This document shows, piece after piece, positions 34,737 through 47,100 of a stretch of 64,000 bases of DNA. The stretch is from Chinchilla lanigera (Eukaryota; Chordata; Mammalia; Rodentia; Chinchillidae): assembly GCF_000276665.1 (NCBI RefSeq), contig NW_004955417.1:16901301-16965300 (forward strand), written 5' to 3'. The notes under the pieces were generated by a model. It saw only the letters and a program-made list of their open reading frames with translations. It was not told the DNA's origin and ran no database searches. Positions within the stretch are counted from its first letter, which is position 1; each line of letters opens with the position of its first letter. The position numbers and the translations under genes are program-made.

Positions 34737-35321
34737 NNNNNNNNNNNNNNNNNNNNNNNNNNNNNNNNNNNNNNNNNNNNNNNNNNNNNNNNNNNNNNNN
34801 NNNNNNNNNNNNNNNNNNNNNNNNNNNNNNNNNNNNNNNNNNNNNNNNNNNNNNNNNNNNNNNNNNNNNNNNNNNNNNNNNNNNNNNNNNNNNNNNNNNN
34901 NNNNNNNNNNNNNNNNNNNNNNNNNNNNNNNNNNNNNNNNNNNNNNNNNNNNNNNNNNNNNNNNNNNNNNNNNNNNNNNNNNNNNNNNNNNNNNNNNNNN
35001 NNNNNNNNNNNNNNNNNNNNNNNNNNNNNNNNNNNNNNNNNNNNNNNNNNNNNNNNNNNNNNNNNNNNNNNNNNNNNNNNNNNNNNNNNNNNNNNNNNNN
35101 NNNNNNNNNNNNNNNNNNNNNNNNNNNNNNNNNNNNNNNNNNNNNNNNNNNNNNNNNNNNNNNNNNNNNNNNNNNNNNNNNNNNNNNNNNNNNNNNNNNN
35201 NNNNNNNNNNNNNNNNNNNNNNNNNNNNNNNNNNNNNNNNNNNNNNNNNNNNNNNNNNNNNNNNNNNNNNNNNNNNNNNNNNNNNNNNNNNNNNNNNNNN
35301 NNNNNNNNNNNNNNNNNNNNN
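34737..35321. other. Assembly gap (585 N)
   Basis: Falls inside the GC-rich EBAG9 CpG island, a typical sequencing dropout. It probably hides part of exon 1. Long X-filled reading frames across it are artefacts. Confidence 0.99.
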
Positions 35322-35543
35322 GCCCCCTGTGCGAGGGTAGTCTGCGGTCACACTGCTTCGGCCCGCAGCCCCGCGGGGGCCTGGCCTGCCGCCGCGCAGC
35401 CCCGCGGCCTGGCTCCCTGGCCGGAGGTGGGGAAAAAATGTTGACGTTTCCTGGCCAGGCTCGCAGACCGCACTTCCGAGCCCGCTGCTCTCACTGGCTG
35501 CTGCGGCTGCACTTTTGATTTTCTCATGTGGGAGAAAATCCAG

Positions 35544-37050
35544 GTAAATTTTAGGTTTGGGGCTTTGTGATCTTTAACCCGCTTCGGAGAGTTGCAGACT
35601 TAACGTGAAGATACTCTACGAGATGATACGGTGTTTTAGGTGTTGGTATGAAAAAATTCAGCAGTTCGTGAAATACAGCACTTGTTTACTCAAATGTGTA
35701 GAAATTTACTGGCTTAATAAATTGTGATGTAACAGACCCACCGCTATAGGATCTTGAGCAGTTTCCTGAAAATTACAGGAAAGGGATACCTTTAATCGCA
35801 GTTTCTAATGCTTTTTTTTTTTTTTTCAGTTGTAGGAAATCTCTCTCGATTGACATAGCAGGGCTTTCATTCCTGTTGATTTCCTAGAGATATTTCTCCA
35901 AAGCCCCTGAAGACGAGTTGCTTCATAGCCCTGCACTTTATTCCGCTCTGTATTTTCCTAGAAATTTTAAAGAAGACTTCAGTTTTACTAGATTTTCTTA
36001 GTACGGCAGATATCTAAAAAAGTACTTTAAAGTATCCAAAGAGCAAACCTTACATACTTATATCAAATTGGTGATATAGAGGGCATTTTAAAAAATACTG
36101 AACAACGTGTATGAATTAAAAGTTTTCTCACGTGCAGTAGGATGTGAGAGCTCGGGCTTAGGGTCATTGTCTAAACCCTGGGTGCCTGAATCCATGTGTG
36201 GCCCGGGCTAATCATCAGTCAGCCTCATCTGTTAAATGGGAATAGTGAACTCTTCTTCTTTTGGTTGTCCTTAGGCTTAGAGTGAAGTGGTAAACCGGAA
36301 GTCTTGAAGTAATTGCTCAGTTAATTTCCTTTCATTACAAAAATACTTTGAGCGTAGGTAAGGTGCTCTGTGCCAGCCATTGGCTGAGACCTAGAAATAG
36401 GAACTAAGGAACACTGATCAGGTCCTGAAGCCTGAAGTCACTTGCATTTGAAGAGGAATTAGTATCTATACAAGCTCATGGTAATTAGCAGTGAAGGAGA
36501 TTCTCTGTGCTGGTTTGGGAGTGTTTTTTCGAAATCTAGTGTAGTGTCTGTTAGGTAGTGGGTGCTATTATATATTCATTTAATTGAATGGGAACATAAA
36601 TATGGGTTCTGAAGGGTAACTTCTGCAAATCAATGAGATTGATAACATGGGAAGTGTTTCTTGATAACCAGCTTGATTGTATTTGCCTCCTTACTTTGCA
36701 ACTGGTTGAGAGTTTTATCTTGAAAATTACAATCTCTTCGCTAGACTACAAGGAAATGTTCATTATTAGTGAGGTATTCTTGGCTTTTGAATTCACTCAG
36801 TGAGGTTTGGAGCCAGGTCATTAGATGTGGGAATGTGGGAACCATGCTTCAGTCCTGTGAATGAGGCCAGTGGTGTCTGTCTGGGAAGATGGTTTTGTGG
36901 CCTAAGTGAGCTGATACTTGGTGTATAAATGGCCAGTGAACTAGAGCTGTCTCATTAATCCCAACTACAAGTGTTCCACAGAATGGGCCTGTTCTTAATT
37001 TGTAGGGGGGAATGCTGTTCTGTAATCAATAGTAGTCTGCCTTTCTCCTT
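35544..37050 (+). other. EBAG9 first intron, mostly unassigned
   Basis: Holds a sense MIR at about 36130-36350 and otherwise no element I can support. Confidence 0.5.
36130..36350 (+). repeat. MIR SINE, sense
   Basis: CTCGGGCTTAGGGTCATTGTC, GCCTCATCTGTTAAATGGGA and a GCTTAGAGTGAAGTGG-like tail follow forward MIR order. Confidence 0.55.
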
Positions 37051-37241
37051 TTATGAGGTACTGAGAATTGCATCCAGGGCCTTCACGCTCAGCTACATCC
37101 CAAATGGTGGTTTTTTTGTTTTGTTTTGAATTTGATACTGTGTCTTGCCAAGTTGCTTGCCTAGGTTGCGATCACACTTGGATCCTCCTGCCCCAGCCTC
37201 AAAGAGTGGTGGGATTACAGGCATGCCCCACCATGCCTAAC
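37051..37241 (-). repeat. B1-dID dimeric SINE, antisense
   Basis: A reversed ID part (GGTACTGAGAATTGCATCC, TCAGCTACATCCC) is followed by a reversed B1 part (TGGGATTACAGGCATGCCCC). Confidence 0.7.
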
Positions 37242-38589
37242 TTGGTTTTGGTTTTCTCTTGGAAAAAACTTTAAATTTTATTTCCAGCTGCTGTCGGAGA
37301 CCTTTATGTTGACAAATATTTATTGCATAATGACACCAACCTTGTTTGTGGAAAGAGAATGGCTGTGCTTACCAAAGCTCTGAGTGAAATTTGTTCTCAG
37401 ACCCATCTCCATTGCCTGAATATTGCCATTTTCTTTCAGAATGGTCTGCTAGAGTATCTTTTCCCTTTCCCCGCATGAGTCACATGCTATAGGTCTGTTT
37501 TTAAAACAACTTTATGCTAAATTTACATTTGGGTAAGTTTCCTTTTGTTTTGAGTGTTTTATTCTTGACAGATCAGCTTGAAAGAAAGCTCTTATTGACC
37601 ATTTTAATTCTACACATAATGAAGCAATCGGATGTTCGTTCCCGTTTTGTACTTTGCAAATGTTAGCTGAAGGAACCAAGTAAATACGGTCCACTAGAGG
37701 ACTGCAGGGCGGGTAACTGATACAGAACATAGCTACCGTACAAAGCTGAAAATGCAAGTTTCTCAGTAAGGGAAAGATACTGGAATGAGGAGTTTACATT
37801 AATTCCCCCAAGAGATAAAGGTTTATACCAGGCAGATTTCAGTGCAGCTAGGAAACAGTCTGGACAATATTGGGAAATTGAATAATGCCTTTTTGGCAGT
37901 TTGGGTATAAACTGGTAAGGAGTCAGCGTTACTGCATTTTTTGAACCTGAGTAAACCATTGATGGGGAAGCATTTGACAGAAGCATTTAAATTACTTAAT
38001 TGCTCCTGGTCACTGTCTCAGAGGGGCACTGTTCTTCCCACCTTTTCAAGCAGTAGGCTGTCTCTCGGCACAGGCGTTCAGTAGTAAGTCATTCGGCTTA
38101 AGAGGACACGCACTTGCAAGTGTATGGAAATGTGTCCATGACAGTTGCAGAGGGAACCTTCTGAACTTTACTACTGTATCATGAATACAGTAGTCTCTAA
38201 GCCCTTTTCCACCCTGGGAAAAGAAATGACTGGCAGTAATGGCTCTACAGAGTAATCAGTACCAAGTATTTGGAGAATTAAGTACATTTTCCTTGCTTTT
38301 TGGTTTTGTGTGTGTTTTAACTTTTATATTGAGGAAAAGCAGTTTACACAGTAGGGTATATGATGTTATTACATCAGGATCAAGACGTATAGATCTTAGT
38401 TTCCTAATGTTTCCACACCCTTTCTCCAGAGGTAACCACTGTTTCTTGCCATTTAATTTTTAATCCATTTAATGTAAGTGAAGTTGAGGAAATAAACAAC
38501 ATTTTTCTCCACTTTAATTCCTGTGTAATTATTTTAAAAGAACATGTTGTGATGCTGTATTTATCCAGATCTATTTTATTTTATTGTAT

Positions 38590-38760
38590 TTTTTTTGTTC
38601 TGTTTTGCGGGGGTTGGTTTTTTGAAACAGGGTCTTGCTGTGTAATTCAGGCTGGCCTTGAACCCATCTATGTAGCCCAGCCTGGCCTAAAACTTGAGGG
38701 ATCCTCTTGCCTCAGCCTCCCTAGTGCAGGGTTCCAGGCATGTGCCACCACTCTCAGTTT
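38590..38760 (-). repeat. B1 SINE, antisense
   Basis: GAAACAGGGTCTTGCTGTG, GGCTGGCCTTGAAC and CCTCAGCCTCCCTAGTGC. Confidence 0.85.
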
Positions 38761-39512
38761 CCAGATCAATTTTAAGCCTTGTTATGTTTATAAAGGTTAT
38801 TGCTTATCTTACACACATAGTAATTTAAAAAATGAATCAGCATGTAAATCTTGAGAAGGAATGCGTAACTGTTTAATGATAGTTACCTAATAGCTATTAA
38901 GTTGGCTTTTAGTCCCTCTTAAGTAAATATGTATAGAAGTCAAAATATACTGTTTTTCTGCTTTGAGAAAAAAAATTAAATATCACATTTTTCAGCTACT
39001 GAAATCACCGCTTTATACACTATTAACCAGTTGTTATTTTTTCTAAAGATGTTAATAATGAACTGGGAAACCAGTGAGTTTTGGTTGTCACTTTATTAGT
39101 TTCTTCACCGCGAGCAGCACAGTTAACTTCAGTGTATCTCGCTTCCTCATTTAGAAAATTTAGAAATGGGATGATACATTATCAGGTTATTCCAACACAG
39201 AAATCACGATTTCAGATGCTCAGTAATTTTTCTCCTTGGACAAATAAAAGGCAAACAAAGGTTAAAACATGAAATTCCATTATCAGAAACATGCCTGTAA
39301 GTGTGTGTATGTATCTCTGTGTCATTTCTTACAACTTAATATACGATCTGTTCTACCTCCCAAAAGTGGAAGAATGACCATCTTTCATAGATTACCATAT
39401 TTTATTTTCCTTTCCCCTGTTTTGCACTTGAGAATGAAAGGGAAAATTTAGGATTACTTAATATATGCAACTTTAACTTTGCCAAAATTCGTTTTAGGGA
39501 ACTTTAAAATAA

Positions 39513-40029
39513 ACACACAACATGATTGAAAAGTATGGTGAATGTTTAAATTTTTTAAAGTTTATTGCAGAAAAAGATCCCTTTCTGTTAAGTCTCCCTC
39601 AGAGAACTCTGTCACTTTGAACACACTTATCCCATCATTCTAGTCATTTCTGAAGAACTTGTATGAGTGTTTAGTTGCCCTGCTGTGGCGGCCTCAGTAT
39701 TCTCAGTTGATCAGAAATGTTTTACATTTCAGTGTCGTTTTGACTTTGGAGAAAAACCAAACTCGTACAGTGCCAGATCCAGTGGAGCAAGGGGTGAGAA
39801 CACGGTACGGGAATGTTCGTAGGAGCCTGCTTTTATCTTGGATGTCACTCACAGCAGCAGTCACCGTATTTTTACCATACCTGTAAAGACACTCACAAAG
39901 AGCACTTCCAGAGCTGCTTCCGAAAGTGGCAAGAATGACGGGATAAGTGTGTTGGAAGTGGGGGAGTATTTTGAGGAAGATTAATGGCAGTGTGTCTGTT
40001 TTAACATTTTTGAGAATTTTTTTATTCAT
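39513..40029 (-). repeat. Mariner-derived element with inverted transposase 3' arms
   Basis: The left part (39527 to about 39860) reads on the - strand as mariner transposase C-terminal half, including PDLALYEF (catalytic-region PDLAPxDF-type motif) and ACACACTTATCCCATCATTC reversed. The right part (about 39885-40029) is the same C-terminal region in the opposite orientation (AGTGGCAAGAATGACGGGAT). The element is a large imperfect palindrome, not an intact gene. Confidence 0.65.
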
Positions 40030-40139
40030 ATCATTGCTATGATTGGAGTTTTTAATTCCTGTAGAACTTGTTTTATATAAAAATACATCTCTTTACTTAA
40101 TCATCAGAGGCATTTTGAGTATGATCTTTAAAGACTCAG

Positions 40140-40340
40140 ACACTTTAAAGTGGATTCCCTAGGTTCAAATCCCATTTCTGGAACTTGCACAGCACTATGA
40201 CTTCCAGCAGCTTACCTAACTCTTCTGTACCTTGGTTTCCTTATCTAAAATAAGGATAAATAGTACTTTCCTCAAATCCTTCACAGTGGTGTTAAGAGCA
40301 TTAAATGAGTTATTACATGTTAAGAACCAACAAGAATGCT
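40140..40340 (+). repeat. MIR SINE, sense
   Basis: GTTCAAATCCCATTTCTGG, CTTGGTTTCCTTATCTAAAA and ATTAAATGAGTTATTACATG match forward MIR in order. Confidence 0.75.
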
Positions 40341-40499
40341 TGGTAAGAAGTAGCTCCTACAGTGTATTGAAATGCTATTGTGAAGTTAAAGTTATATTCC
40401 TAGAGAAGTTTGGAAATATATTTGTTACTAATGGCCCTAGTTTCTTGATGGAAATTGGCTCTCTAGAATGGGTTATGACAGTATAAGATGTCAATGGTA

Positions 40500-41567
40500 T
40501 TCATGACTTCTTTCAGGATTTGAGTCACAATCTGAAATTTTCATTCATTTTTATCGCTGAGTAATATTCCATTATATATTCATGTGTATATCATGGTTTG
40601 TTTATCTGTTCACCTTTTGATGTACATGTGGTTATTTGCATTCAGTTATCTTAGGTAAATTCCTAGGGGTAGAATGGCCATGTAATGTGGTAGATGTTTA
40701 TTTTACTTCGTAAGAAATTACCAAACTGTTTTCTAAAGTGACTGTACCATTTTATATTCCCTGATGTATAAAAGTGCTAACTGTTCTACATTCTTGCCAG
40801 TATTTGGGGTGACCATTATTTTTAGTTTGAGCCATTCTGATAGGTCTTTAATAGTTTCTAATTGTGGCCTTAATTTGCATTTTCATGATGCTTAAAGATG
40901 CTGACCATCCTTTAATATACTTACTTAAAAATAAAATTATCTTTTCTGATCCAGGGCTACTTTGATTTCTTTTTTTTTTTAAGAAGTGTTGAAATTTCAA
41001 ATTTTACATTAGACGTGTTCTAATGTAACACATGTTCAGTGTTCTTAATCTATTTTGAATTATCTTTTGCAAATGCTGTGAGATATGGTTGAAGATTTTT
41101 GTTGTTTGTATATTGATACTCAGTTTTTCCAGACTATCATTTTCCCAAGCTGTCTTTATATCTTTGTCAGTTTTAATTGTTCTTATGAATGTGGGTCTAC
41201 TTTTTGTACTTTCCCTTGATCTAATTGTATATATTATCTCTAATAGTACACAGCTTTGATTACTGTGGCTTTACAACAAGCCTTGAAATCAGGCAGTGTT
41301 AGTCCATCTACTATGTTCTTTTTTAGTGTTTTGGTTATTACAGGTTCTTTGCACTTCCATATGAGCTTTAGATCAGCTCCTGATGTTTTGGAGAAAAGGC
41401 CTGCTGAGGTTTTGATTGCAATTATATTGAATCTGTAGCTCAATTTGGGGAGAATTAATTAGTATTTTAATGGTATGAGTGGTCTAGCCCTGTAAAAGTC
41501 TTCTTAAAGTAATGAAGCTTTTTTACATCTTTCTCATTAATATTTGGTAGTTTTCAGCATACACATC
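40500..41567 (-). repeat. L1 ORF2 3' part, antisense
   Basis: Reverse strand encodes L1 ORF2p C-terminal motifs: LKLIWKCKEPVITKTL and LPDFKACCKATVIKAVYY (41240-41443). The + strand shows GAGTAATATTCCATTATATA. Interrupted at 41582 by an ID insertion. Confidence 0.85.
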
Positions 41568-41581
41568 TTTCATTAGATTTC

Positions 41582-41679
41582 TTTTTTTTTTTTTGGTTTT
41601 TCTCCGGTACCGGGAACCGAACTCACAACCTTGCGCTTGCCAGGCAGGCGCTTTGCCGCTGAGCTAAATCCCCAGCCCC
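41582..41679 (-). repeat. ID SINE inserted in L1, antisense, with 14-bp duplication
   Basis: Poly(T), GGTACCGGGAACCGAACTC and the reversed ID body to CCCCAGCCCC. Flanks TTTCATTAGATTTC at 41568-41581 and 41680-41693 are identical. The ID is thus younger than the L1 it splits. Confidence 0.94.
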
Positions 41680-41693
41680 TTTCATTAGATTTC

Positions 41694-42094
41694 ATAAGAT
41701 TAGATTTATCCTTAGTTATCACAAATTTATTGAGGCCCATCAATTTTTATTTCAATTTTTGATTGTTACTTATAAAAATGCAATTGATTGTACAATCCAC
41801 TGCATTTTATACATGGGAAAACAGTTTTACTTCTTCCTTTCCAATCTGGGTGCCTTTTTCTTTTTTTTTTTTGCTCGATTGCATTGGCTAGAACCTTCCC
41901 TACAATGTTGAACAGAAGGGGTAAAAGCAGACATGCTTGTGTTGTTCATTATCTTAATGGAGGTACTAGACATTTTTCAGTGTTGTTGATCAGACTGAGG
42001 AATTCCCTTCTATTCTTAGTTGCTATTTAATCAAGAATAGATAATTTGTTAAAATTTTTTTCTGTCTACTAAGATGCTTACACGTTTTTTTTCT
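41694..42094 (-). repeat. L1 ORF2 continued, antisense
   Basis: Reverse L1 string TTGCATTGGCTAGAACCTTC and AATGTTGAACAGAAGGGG. Continues the fragment interrupted by the ID. Confidence 0.75.
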
Positions 42095-42558
42095 CCCTAA
42101 GTTCATATATAAATTTTTTTAATTTTTATTTTAAATAAAATAGTACAAGAAAAAAAGAACAATAGCAAAATACAAACAAAACAAAGCAAGGACATTAAAA
42201 ATGGTATGGGGTTTCAAACCAAATGATAGGGATTAACAGTGGTTGTTATATTACATATTGTTATCTTCAACAAAGTTGCTCAGATTACCAGATGTAAGAA
42301 TAGAAGATGGATCAGATCATTAAAGGGAATAAGAAAATAATAATTTCAAAGAACATTAGACACAATACATAGTTTCACTAGGCAGGATTGTAGGAATTCA
42401 CCAATGAATATTATACTGCAAATTGTTGTCACGTAAATTGTTCAGATTACCAGATCTAAGCATGCAAAATTGGTCTAAATATAAAAAAAAACCTTTTATC
42501 ATTAACTGTTCCCCTGAACAAACCATCAAACACCAGCAGTACAGTTATGCCGCCGTTT
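42095..42558 (-). repeat. L1 3' UTR inserted in older L1, antisense
   Basis: Same 3' UTR block as at 9.7 kb and 46.0 kb (AGGGATTAACAGTGGTTGTT). It splits L1 ORF2 text that resumes at 42560, which suggests a younger L1 nested in an older one. Confidence 0.65.
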
Positions 42559-43560
42559 CCAGTGTGCTAATACAGTGAATCACATTTGACTTTTGAATGT
42601 GAAATCAACCCTCCATTCTGGGCTAAGCCCCTGGGTCGTGGTGTAGTGTCCTTTTATGTATTGTTGGCTTCCATTTACCAATATGGTGTTAAGGAATTTT
42701 GTTAAGGAGTTTGTTGAAGTGTGTTGGAGTGTTAGTGTCTAGTATTTTTTTCTGGTTGTATCTTTGGATTAGTATAATGTCAGTGTGAAACACTGTTGGG
42801 AAAAACTCTCTTTTTCAGATTTTTGGCAGTTTGGAAATTGGTATCATGCCTTCCTAAGTGTTGGATAATTATCAGTGAAGCCATCTGGACCTGGAAGATT
42901 TTTAACTGCAAATTCAATTTCTTTAATCAGTGCAGAGATTGTTAGGTTATCTGTTTCTTGTACTTTGATAATTTGTATCTTTCATCTCACTTATCAAATA
43001 CAGAGAATTTGCCTGTTTCATCTCATTTATCAAATATAAGCATAAAGTTGCTTAAAAGTAATGGCAAGTTTTTCAAAATGTTTTGTGTTGTTATGTTCTT
43101 TTGATTAATAGACCCTTTTATTTTTGTGAAATCACTGCTTTTGTACCTAATAATTTTTTAAAGTCTCTCTGACATTAAAATACTTCAACTGTCTTTTGAT
43201 TAGTGTTATCATAGTGTAATTTTCTCATTCTTTTACTTTTATTTGTAGCTTATATTTAAAATGTGTTTCTTAAAGGCAGCATATAATAGGACCTTTTTGT
43301 TTTTGTCCAGTCTGTTTCCACATTTTTATTAGGGTTTCAGGCAATTTTCATTTAACACAACTAGCATTATGGTTGTGTTTATAAGACTATGATTTTGCAG
43401 TTTGTTTACAGTTTGTCCCATCTGGTATTACTACTGTTTTCTGTTGCCTGTTCTATTGAGTATCTTTTTATCGCCTTTGTTAGCTCCTACCAGAGAATAT
43501 TATTTGACTGTTAAGAATATCCATATTTCATTGAATAGACCCCCCAGATTTGTGACACAC
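42559..43560 (-). repeat. L1 ORF2 reverse-transcriptase part, antisense
   Basis: GTATTGTTGGCTTCCATTTAC and CCATCTGGACCTGGAAGATT are reverse L1 ORF2 strings from the RT region. Confidence 0.75.
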
Positions 43561-43574
43561 TGGACTTAAATAAA

Positions 43575-43720
43575 CTTTGTAGTTGCTTTAAATTTATTAG
43601 CTGTGTGACTTTGAATAAGCTGACTTCTCTCAGTTTTCCCTTCTGTGAAATGGGTATAGTAAAACCTAACTAGCTACAGATTAAAATGTTTTAAATACTT
43701 TGAATAGTGCTATGTTCATA
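43575..43720 (+). repeat. MIR SINE, sense
   Basis: TTAGCTGTGTGACTTTGAAT, TTCCCTTCTGTGAAATGGGT and ATAGTAAAACCTAACTAGC fit forward MIR. Confidence 0.8.
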
Positions 43721-44075
43721 TGGTTCAACCTTCAAAAGGTATAAAAAGACTTAGTATATACTGTTCCATACTGTTTAGATTTTTAAAATTCTATTTGTAT
43801 TGGATAATATAAGTAAAATAACTTTCAAAAACCACTCAGAATGAAAAGGGTTTATTCCTTACAACTGCTGAAAACTTTAAGATCTAATTTCTTCAGTTGT
43901 TGATATGATTTGCATTTTTAAAAAAGTTACTGTGTTTTTTTCTATTTGTGGTTTATAGTGAAAAATAAAAATGTTTTTTCTCAGTTGCATAAGGACTTTT
44001 CAGTTTGACTTAAGAACAGAAACATGGCTTGTGAAAGCGCTTTGATGCCCCGATCTCTGTGTGCCTTTCCCACAG

Positions 44076-44173
44076 GTTTGGAACCCCATCATGGCCGTCA
44101 CTCAGTTCCGGTTATTTAAAGTGTGTACCTGCCTCGCGACAGTATTCTCGTTTCTAAAGAGGTTGATATGCAG
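44076..44173 (+). CDS. EBAG9: EBAG9 first coding exon (ATG at 44091)
   Basis: Acceptor TTTCCCACAG, then 15 untranslated bases, then ATG; donor GCAG|GTAAAC. Encodes residues 1-27 and two bases of Arg28, including the palmitoylated Cys12/14/27. Confidence 0.95.
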
Positions 44174-47100
44174 GTAAACAAATTGTATTTCACACTGGCC
44201 TGTTTATTTCCTCATTGGTTCTAGGTTCTTCCGGAACTTCAGAAAGGCAGAAGAGATGCTGTTTACACTAAATCCTTGATTATAATATTCTTTCATTAAT
44301 AGTTTTTAAAAATATCTTTCCTCCAGTTGAGATTTAGAAGTTAGAGATTTATTTGTGTTCTTTGAAATGACATGCTAAATACTATAGAATTTCAGAAATA
44401 ACCTGGTTTTTGTTACAGTCTTCCCAGAGTTTTTTATGTATTGTTTCTTTATTGGACTATATTAAGGTGGTTACGTGAAATTAAGCATAAGTATCTGTCT
44501 GTACTCGCATTATGAATGTTATATTTATTTTAAAAACTTCAACAGAGAAACCTTATAAAACAATGTTTCTTAAGGAACGTTCCAGAAAAAATGGGTAGTC
44601 AGAGTAGGTAATTTACTTCAGTAGATTATCTGTAGATTCCAATTCTGTCAGTCTTATCAAATCACCATACCCTAGAGTTACAATTTATGACCTGTGCACT
44701 GAGGTGCCTCGGACTTCTCATAACATATATGGGGCTGTCGTAAGATATTTTAAATTTTCCAGTGAAACACAGTGACAGTCAACATCTGTTGAACACTGCA
44801 GACTCCTAACTCAAGGCACTTCACATTTTCACCAGTAGATCCCGCAGTGTACCTTAGCGTGGATAGTTTTTAATGCTTGAGATGAGTTTTGGTTTACTTG
44901 TATTTTTGTGACATCTTTGCAAAGGTAGGTTTTAGGTTGTCATTAAAAGCAAGTACTGCATCACAATTAATGTAGAACAGAAGATGAAGAAGATGGCAGC
45001 CCCCAGTCTGCTTCCACAGCTTGAGAAGCTAAGACTTCCAGCAAACACACACACAGCAGTAGTTAGAAATTTTCCTTTTCATTCACAATAGAAACTCTAC
45101 ATTTTCTTTAAATTTATTGTATATTCTTTTTCAAGTGGCTGGGAAGCCTACTTAAAGTATATGTAAGTATTAAATTATTTGGGCTAACTACTTAATCTGT
45201 GGAACTGTTAGGTATTTCTTTTGTCCAAACTAAAGTAGAATAAAAGAGGAAGTACATAGTAATCACTTTATCTCATTATTAGGTATGATTTAGAAGTTGC
45301 ATCCGACTATTCTGTTCCCAGCCTATAGTCCAGTGCTTAGTTATATGGACACCTTGCCACAAGGGAGGCTAGAAAATGCAATACCTGGCTACGTGGCCTT
45401 TGAGAACTCCTGAAACTTCAATAATTAAGTGTCATTGAATTCATTACTTGAACTAGAATGGCCTAGGATTAAAAAAAAAAAAAACCTAGGGCATTGCAGT
45501 AGGAATACATGGATGAACTAGAGATGATCACTGGAAGGAAATTCAAGAAGGAAATGAAAACTTTAAGTGGTTGACTGGAAATTACCCAAGAAGGTAGTAT
45601 TTGAGAAGTAGAACAAATGGTGAACAAGGTATTGAAATCATCAGAAAATGAATGGCCAGAAGTTCACTAGGTAAAGTAGAATAAAAGAATATGAATTGCC
45701 AGAAATACAAAGATTAAACGAAGCACTGTGTTAATAGTGGTTATAAACTCTGAGTGTTCACTTTTTGTATCTATATTTTCCAAAATTCTGCTCAATGTGG
45801 ATTAGTTTTAGAGTAAGAAATTTTACTTGATTTTAAAATATTAAGGACTTTCCTGTTGTCACTATGTTTCTGTTTTCAGTGTGAATATATTTAAGAATGA
45901 TTATTCAGTTTTAAGTAAAACCCAACCCTTGTTAGGATCAGCTTCTACAAGGTGTCAAAAAGAACTAGAGCATGTATTATAAAATGCCAGGCTATGTCAT
46001 AATTTTTTTTTGCTGACATTACCATTTTTAAATTTTTTTTCATTTTTAAAAGAACAAAAGCATATCAACAAACAGACAAAACAACACAAAAATAAAAGCA
46101 GTACAGAATTTCAGACTAGGTGATAGGAAATTAACAATGGTTGTTGTATTACATATTGTTATCTTCAGATTGGTTACTCAGTTAAACAAATATAGGCATG
46201 TAAGACTGATCAATTAAACATTAACTGCTCCTTTCCATAAAGCAATACAAATTAGTAGTACAATTATCTTAGCTATCTAGTGTATGCATACATACTTATT
46301 TTTTTCTCCTCTTTCTTTCTTTTCTCTTTTCCCTCACCCCAATTGTTCTTTCCTTTTGAGCAGTTTCTTTCCCTTTCACAGTATCTATTCTACCTTTTAG
46401 ATTTTATTTATTCTTTCAGGTTTGAAATTTTGTAATAGATTATAGTAGTTCTCTCTTTATCCTTTAAACAAATAAAATGTAGCTTCTATACTTCTAGTAC
46501 ACATAATTGCCTTTACAAGTTAGCTCTAAATGGATGCTTTACAGATTACAGGAAATGAAGCAGAATCACTAACCATTTGTAATAGTTGCCATGTCTTCAA
46601 TGTCTTGCTATGTAGCAGGCACTGCCTAGGTACTTTAAATGTGTTTAGATCCTCACAGGCACCTTACAAAAGTTTGAATACTGGTTTTTTGTAGATGTAG
46701 ATGTTAAGGCTGAGAGGTTAGGTAATTCTAACTAGATTCAGGAGAAGTAACATTGAACACCATGGGTGACATAGACTCTGCAGCCCATGTTCTTAATAAC
46801 TGAGTGAAGTAGATCCTGATTAATGTACTTTTCGTCCTAATCCTTAAAAGTCAGTTGCAGTTCAGTTTAATCCGGTGATTTTTAGACTTTTTAAGTAGTT
46901 TATTAGCTGGTCTGAGCAAGGAGCTTGGTGAGGAAAGCACGAGAAGCTAAGCCACGCAGGTTGCCGTGGTGGAGGTGCCCGAGCTTTCCCTGCAGAGCCC
47001 GCGGTACTCCAGTGAGTGGGATTTGGAACTGCCTTGCAGTTTTTGTTTCTGACTTTGTATTTTTCTTGAGTTTGTCTGTAGTTCTAAGCCTCCACTCAAG

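Larger units (their letters stand above)
34380..35543 (+). promoter_or_regulatory. EBAG9: EBAG9 CpG-island promoter and presumed non-coding first exon
   Basis: GC content rises sharply with many CpG. Visible elements: GC boxes (GGCCCCGCCCC near 34416, GGGGCGGAGC near 34541, GGGGGCGG near 34594), two reversed CCAAT boxes (ATTGG at 34435 and 34477) and no TATA. The CpG-rich core continues up to and beyond a 585-base gap. A possible first-exon donor, ATCCAG|GTAAAT, ends at 35543. The only downstream + strand gene is EBAG9, whose ATG is 8.5 kb away, as expected for a 5' untranslated exon. The start site itself cannot be placed. Confidence 0.75.

Noticed and set aside
34443..35518. Long reading frames of 240-300 residues across the CpG island on both strands
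   Set aside because: They exist only because the 585 N bases translate without stops. No coding features lie on either side.
41240..41443. Two overlapping frames on opposite strands as genes
   Set aside because: The - frame is an L1 ORF2p fragment and the + frame is its shadow.
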